Positions 3,751 through 6,605 of a stretch of DNA of 6,605 nucleotides are shown here, in pieces. This DNA comes from BS750m-G77 sp043797735 (GTDB lineage: Bacteria; Omnitrophota; Gorgyraeia; Gygaellales; Profunditerraquicolaceae), in NCBI GenBank assembly GCA_043797735.1, contig JAZDPH010000028.1, forward strand, positions 1 to 6,605, in the 5' to 3' direction. How positions within the stretch are numbered: position 1 is the stretch's first letter; each line of letters starts with the position of its first letter. A model generated the notes under the pieces. It searched no databases. It was not told where the DNA came from and was given only the letters and a program-made list of their open reading frames with translations. The position numbers and the translations under genes were made by a program.

Positions 3751-6273
3751 AAGGTTATTTTTTGCGGATAGGAATAACAAGAGGCTGCTTAATTTAAATA
3801 ATGCCATAACCAGGCAGGTATTGAAAAACCCTAAGACAGGCAGGAATATTATGCCCCCGGCAATCCCTGCCAGCCATCCTCCGATAAGGTCAGCCCCGTA
3901 AAGCGCCCCCGAGGCCTCTCCTGCCCTGCCGCTCCCCTTCAGGTAAATTTTAGCGGCCAGGGGAAATTCCAGCCCCAAAAGAAAGCCAGAGATATAAAAT
4001 AACGCCAGGAATATAACTACTGCATATTTATCACAGCGGCCAAAGCCGGCTATAGTTAACCCCAGCACAAGGCAGAATGAGATAATCAGGGTTTCCAGGA
4101 GGGCAAATAAGTTAAAATCCCTGCGGATTTTTTCTAATCTTGCGCTCATAAAAATACTGCCTGATGCCGCCCCCGCCATAAACAGGCCGATCAATAAACC
4201 GATACTGCGGTAAAGATAGCCGTAGAAAACCTGAAAAGCCAGAATTAGAAGAAGGCTTGCCAGCATTCCGAAAAAACCGGTGGTAAAAATACAATAGGCA
4301 GCGGTAAACTTTGTGGCTGTCCAATAGCTATCTCTGTCATTGCGAGCGAGCGTAAGCGAGCGAAGCAATCTCTGCTTTCCCAACGAGATTGCTTCGGCGC
4401 TTCGCGCCTCGCAATGACATTGTCGAACTGAAGCCATTTTACGTAAAATAACGAATAAAATAACTGTCAGCGCCGATATCAAAAGAAAAATCTTCTTTAA
4501 ATCCAGGCCCTGCATAGAGTCATAAAAACCGGCTATTTTACTTGAGAACTGCTTGTTCCAAATAGAGAGCGCTTCAAATAAGGCAAAGGGCCTTAAATCC
4601 GAATTGATGCGTTTGGTAGCGCCCTCAAGCGACTGAAAAAACTCTTTTGCCTTCTGCTGATCAAGCCGGTATGCCAGATAATCCGGCATAAGGAGCGTAT
4701 CCGTAATATTGCGCTCTGAAAGCCGCTCTAACAATTTAGCCGGCCCGGCGGTCAAAATACCCTCCCCGTCAGAGGCAAGGATTATATTATAATCCCCGGG
4801 TATAACGCGCACATAACCATAGCTGTCTTTTAAGCCGTTTAATATACAGGCATTGAGCCCTGCCAGCTCCCGGCTTAAATAAGCGGCTGAGCCCGGCAGG
4901 CGAAATGCCAGTATGCCCCCTTCTTTTAACTTCTTTTTTGCCAACGAGAAAAATTCCCTGCTGAAATTGCGGTTTGAAGATAAATCCGACGGCGCCGGCT
5001 GCCCGATTAATATCAGGTCGTATTTATTTGTCGTCTTGCCGAGGAAAAATCTGGCGTCTGTATTTTTTATCTTAAGGCGCGCATCACTAAATTCCGAATC
5101 CGTAAGTGAAGTAGGGTAATTTTTGAGCATCTCAATGAGCAAAGGGTCTAATTCCATATAATCAAGCCTCTTTACAGGATGCTTAAAAACTTCGTTAATC
5201 AGCCCTCCTGCCCCGCCGCCGATAAGCAATACTTCTTTGGGGCCGGGAGAAAATAAAAGCGGGAGGTTGCCGAACTCTTCTATGAATTGCTTATCAGGAA
5301 AGGGCGTGGTGATAACCGGCAGGCCGTTATAGAAAAAGGTATACTGCCCGCTTTCTTCGGTTACGGCGATGTTTGCGTAAACAGAATTACGATAATCCAG
5401 GAGCCTCTGTTTGCCCCACTGCCTGGCTATGGAGGTATCCTGAAGAAAGCCAATTCCATTGCCTGCGGCCAGAAGAATAGCAAAAAATAAAAGCCCGGCG
5501 ATAAGGTATTTTAGCGGCGGTGAAGCAATCTCTCTGATGGGATTGCTTCGTCGTCCCGACGTCTCGTCGGGACTCCTCGCAATGACACCGCTTTCGTCAT
5601 TGCTAGCCCCTTTTCTTTCGTCATTGCTAGCCCCTTTTCTTTCGTCATTGCGAGCCCCGAAGGGGCGAAGCAATCTCCTCGCAATGACGCCGGTGTCTGC
5701 GGCAATAAATAAACAGATAACAAGGTTAATCACGGCGATAAGAAAAACTATCTGGAATGAGTTTAAGATGGGGATTAAAACAAAGGTCAATACTATGCCG
5801 CCAAAAAGCGCTCCGGCTGTCTCCCAGGCATAAACCCTGCCGATTGCCCGGGCAGGGCCTGCCGCGCTTTGCAGTATTTTGCACCCGGCGCTAAAGAGCC
5901 CGCCGTGGCAGAAGGCTGCCGGTAAAACTACGATTAAGGAGGAATAAAATATGGCCGCCAGGCCTATCCCCTCCGCAGGCCCGGCGCCAAGCAACCCCTT
6001 AAAGGTTCTGGCCAGATACACGGCAAAAAAGAGCGACAATGAAAAAATTACCTGCAGGGCGATAAATAAATTTATTTTATTTTTTATCCGGTCAACCGCC
6101 CTGCCTATAATAAAAACCCCCAATGCCTCGGATACCAGCCAGTTTGCCAGAATAATCCCCAAGGTCAATTCATTTCCGAAGAAGCTGACTAATAGTTCCC
6201 GCAACAGCAGAGCCTGGGCAACCAGGCCGGAGAGGCCGGTGATAAAAATACTTAAGGTAAGAATATTATTCAT
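3739..6273 (-). CDS. Fused membrane / spermidine-synthase-like protein with in-frame repeat insertions
   Basis: This 844-aa integral membrane protein has about six or seven hydrophobic segments (5-29, 36-58, 68-88, 104-125, 143-165, 173-193, 254-272). A soluble methyltransferase-fold domain (about 290-505) is followed by another six or seven hydrophobic segments (594-610, 655-680, 687-707, 722-744, 749-775, 793-837). The soluble part follows spermidine-synthase order: YNGLP (315-319), nucleotide loop VLLIGGGAGG (348-357), acidic YMELDP (372-377) and D406 in NTDARFF. The usual D-x-x-D-P catalytic stretch reads GQPAPSD (424-430), so both expected aspartates are absent. True polyamine synthesis is therefore doubtful. 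Two palindromic elements are translated as residues about 195-251 and 619-646, both in loops between membrane segments. Its start overlaps the upstream stop (TAATG), with no clear Shine-Dalgarno. Confidence 0.85.
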   Translation of the reverse strand: MNNILTLSIFITGLSGLVAQALLLRELLVSFFGNELTLGIILANWLVSEALGVFIIGRAVDRIKNKINLFIALQVIFSLSLFFAVYLARTFKGLLGAGPAEGIGLAAIFYSSLIVVLPAAFCHGGLFSAGCKILQSAAGPARAIGRVYAWETAGALFGGIVLTFVLIPILNSFQIVFLIAVINLVICLFIAADTGVIARRLLRPFGARNDERKGASNDERKGASNDESGVIARSPDETSGRRSNPIREIASPPLKYLIAGLLFFAILLAAGNGIGFLQDTSIARQWGKQRLLDYRNSVYANIAVTEESGQYTFFYNGLPVITTPFPDKQFIEEFGNLPLLFSPGPKEVLLIGGGAGGLINEVFKHPVKRLDYMELDPLLIEMLKNYPTSLTDSEFSDARLKIKNTDARFFLGKTTNKYDLILIGQPAPSDLSSNRNFSREFFSLAKKKLKEGGILAFRLPGSAAYLSRELAGLNACILNGLKDSYGYVRVIPGDYNIILASDGEGILTAGPAKLLERLSERNITDTLLMPDYLAYRLDQQKAKEFFQSLEGATKRINSDLRPFALFEALSIWNKQFSSKIAGFYDSMQGLDLKKIFLLISALTVILFVILRKMASVRQCHCEARSAEAISLGKQRLLRSLTLARNDRDSYWTATKFTAAYCIFTTGFFGMLASLLLILAFQVFYGYLYRSIGLLIGLFMAGAASGSIFMSARLEKIRRDFNLFALLETLIISFCLVLGLTIAGFGRCDKYAVVIFLALFYISGFLLGLEFPLAAKIYLKGSGRAGEASGALYGADLIGGWLAGIAGGIIFLPVLGFFNTCLVMALFKLSSLLLFLSAKNNLFSQ
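4336..4418. repeat. Palindromic element D inside the membrane-protein gene
   Basis: This is a complete 83-bp element within coding sequence: GTCATTGCGAG (4336-4346), hairpin head GAGCGTAAGCGAG, GAAGCAATC (4362-4370), spacer, GATTGCTTC (4387-4395), head GGCGCTTCGCGC, CTCGCAATGAC (4408-4418). On the minus strand it is open through the gene's frame and gives CHCEARSAEAIS, LGKQRLLRSL and TLARND. These hydrophilic residues lie between a membrane helix ending near 610 and the next starting near 655. Confidence 0.85.
5522..5688. repeat. Compound palindromic element E inside the membrane-protein gene
   Basis: Several partial copies are joined. First comes GAAGCAATC (5522-5530) with a full right arm, GATTGCTTC (5541-5549) to CTCGCAATGAC (5576-5586), holding a perfect GTCCCGACG-TCT-CGTCGGGAC hairpin. 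Then comes a 24-bp tandem array, then a left arm with CCCC-GAA-GGGG head, GAAGCAATC (5667-5675) and a truncated right end (5678-5688). The whole 167 bp is open in the gene's frame and supplies about residues 195-251, between two membrane helices. Confidence 0.85.
5591..5658. repeat. 24-bp in-frame tandem repeat (2.8 units)
   Basis: Two identical 24-bp units (5591-5614 and 5615-5638) are followed by a partial third (5639-5658) that still has the ancestral GCGAG where the others read GCTAG. Each unit encodes eight residues, NDERKGAS, on the minus strand. The unit is the outer end of the palindromic element, so the array grew from the repeat itself. Confidence 0.85.
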
Positions 6274-6605
6274 TACAACAAGGGCGGGGAAAATAACTCG
6301 GCATCCAGAATTCCCTTTATATTTCTGTAGGGGACGCCGCAGCCATTACAGAGCCGGACTATCTGGCTACAGTCCTCCAGGGCAATCGAAGGAATAGCAA
6401 TCAAGACCTCCTTAACCTGATGCTCCGCGACCAGGCGGGCAAGGTCCTGGCGCGAGCCGATTACCGGAATGCCCTGAATCTTATTGCCAAGCTTAAAAAG
6501 GTCATCGTCAAGGAAGCCGACGGGGTTATAATTTAACGATTTATTGCGCTTGATCTCCCGGATGGCCATCTCCCCGGTATCCCCTGCCCCGAAGATTAAG
6601 ACGTT
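6273..6605 (-). CDS. C-terminal part of Rossmann-type CapD/CoA-binding-like protein (partial)
   Basis: The frame is open from the right window edge, so the start is outside; 110 residues are visible. The first are NVLIFGAGDTGEMAIREI, a GxGxxG nucleotide-binding loop. Then come YNPVGFLDDDLFKLGNKIQG, IPVIGSRQDLARLV and VKEVLIAIPS, and finally VRLCNGCGVPYRNIKGILD. This order matches the N-terminal NAD(P)/CoA-binding-like domain (PF13727-type) found in CapD/PglF/WbpM sugar dehydratases and some polyprenyl-phosphate sugar transferases. Here the protein ends right after that domain (FSPPLL), whereas CapD-type enzymes continue with a dehydratase domain. It may be a stand-alone domain or a C-terminal domain of a membrane protein upstream. 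An ATG at 6569 is internal to the motif and an unlikely start. Stop TAA overlaps the next ATG by one base. Confidence 0.75.
   Translation of the reverse strand, partial: NVLIFGAGDTGEMAIREIKRNKSLNYNPVGFLDDDLFKLGNKIQGIPVIGSRQDLARLVAEHQVKEVLIAIPSIALEDCSQIVRLCNGCGVPYRNIKGILDAELFSPPLL

Noticed and set aside
3600..3797. 65-codon + strand frame (MRLCHNC...)
   Set aside because: It consists mainly of translated repeat element B and the 3' end of the opposite-strand gene.
5459..5833. 124-codon open frame on the + strand
   Set aside because: It is antisense to the membrane protein and open mainly because the palindromic element has few stops in several frames; no ribosome binding site or family match.
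5951..6397. 148-codon open frame on the + strand
   Set aside because: It is antisense to both minus-strand genes, with composition expected of a mirrored coding frame and no recognisable domain.

Overview
This window looks like an accessory region of an uncultured bacterial genome. The main clue is a family of dispersed, hairpin-rich palindromic elements with conserved arms GTCATTGCGAG / GAAGCAATC and their complements. The density of small toxin-antitoxin-type genes and the 'fused MFS/spermidine synthase' type membrane protein also fit a candidate-phylum bacterium. I think Omnitrophota-like is plausible, but that is recall-based inference and no phylogenetic marker is present.

Layout, left to right. 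Bases 1-27 are the truncated end of a palindromic element. 36-488 (+) is a four-helix-bundle protein of the 23S-IVP/Avd-like superfamily. 489-753 has no clear gene but holds a direct repeat (R1) and a possible operator/promoter. 754-1211 (+) is a RelB/RelE-type module with a 4-nt overlap and a TTG toxin start, followed at 1283-1402 by a decayed second RelE/YafQ-like toxin fragment. A second copy of the repeat (R2) follows, so R1 and R2 flank the RelBE module in direct orientation.

1645-3492 (+) holds two short operons driven by what looks like one duplicated promoter (41-bp identity, exactly 700 bp apart). Operon 1 encodes a 62-aa partner protein and an overlapping nucleotidyltransferase. Operon 2 encodes a retropepsin-like aspartic protease, a HEPN protein and an overlapping minimal nucleotidyltransferase (MNT). 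The leader of operon 1 is a recognisable deletion remnant of the protease gene of operon 2.

3493-3738 is a convergent intergenic region filled with palindromic elements. 3739-6273 (-) is an 844-aa membrane protein with a spermidine-synthase-like methyltransferase-fold domain between two membrane halves. Two palindromic-element insertions lie inside its reading frame, and its stop codon lies in a third fragment. 6273-6605 (-) is the C-terminal end of a Rossmann-type (CapD/CoA-binding-like) protein that continues past the window edge and is coupled to the membrane protein by TAATG.

Taken together, the + strand half is a small defence/toxin-antitoxin island apparently assembled by duplication and deletion. 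The - strand half is a two-gene segment of a probably larger operon. The most unusual features are repeat elements that have become protein sequence, and a promoter module copied from one toxin-type operon to its neighbour.
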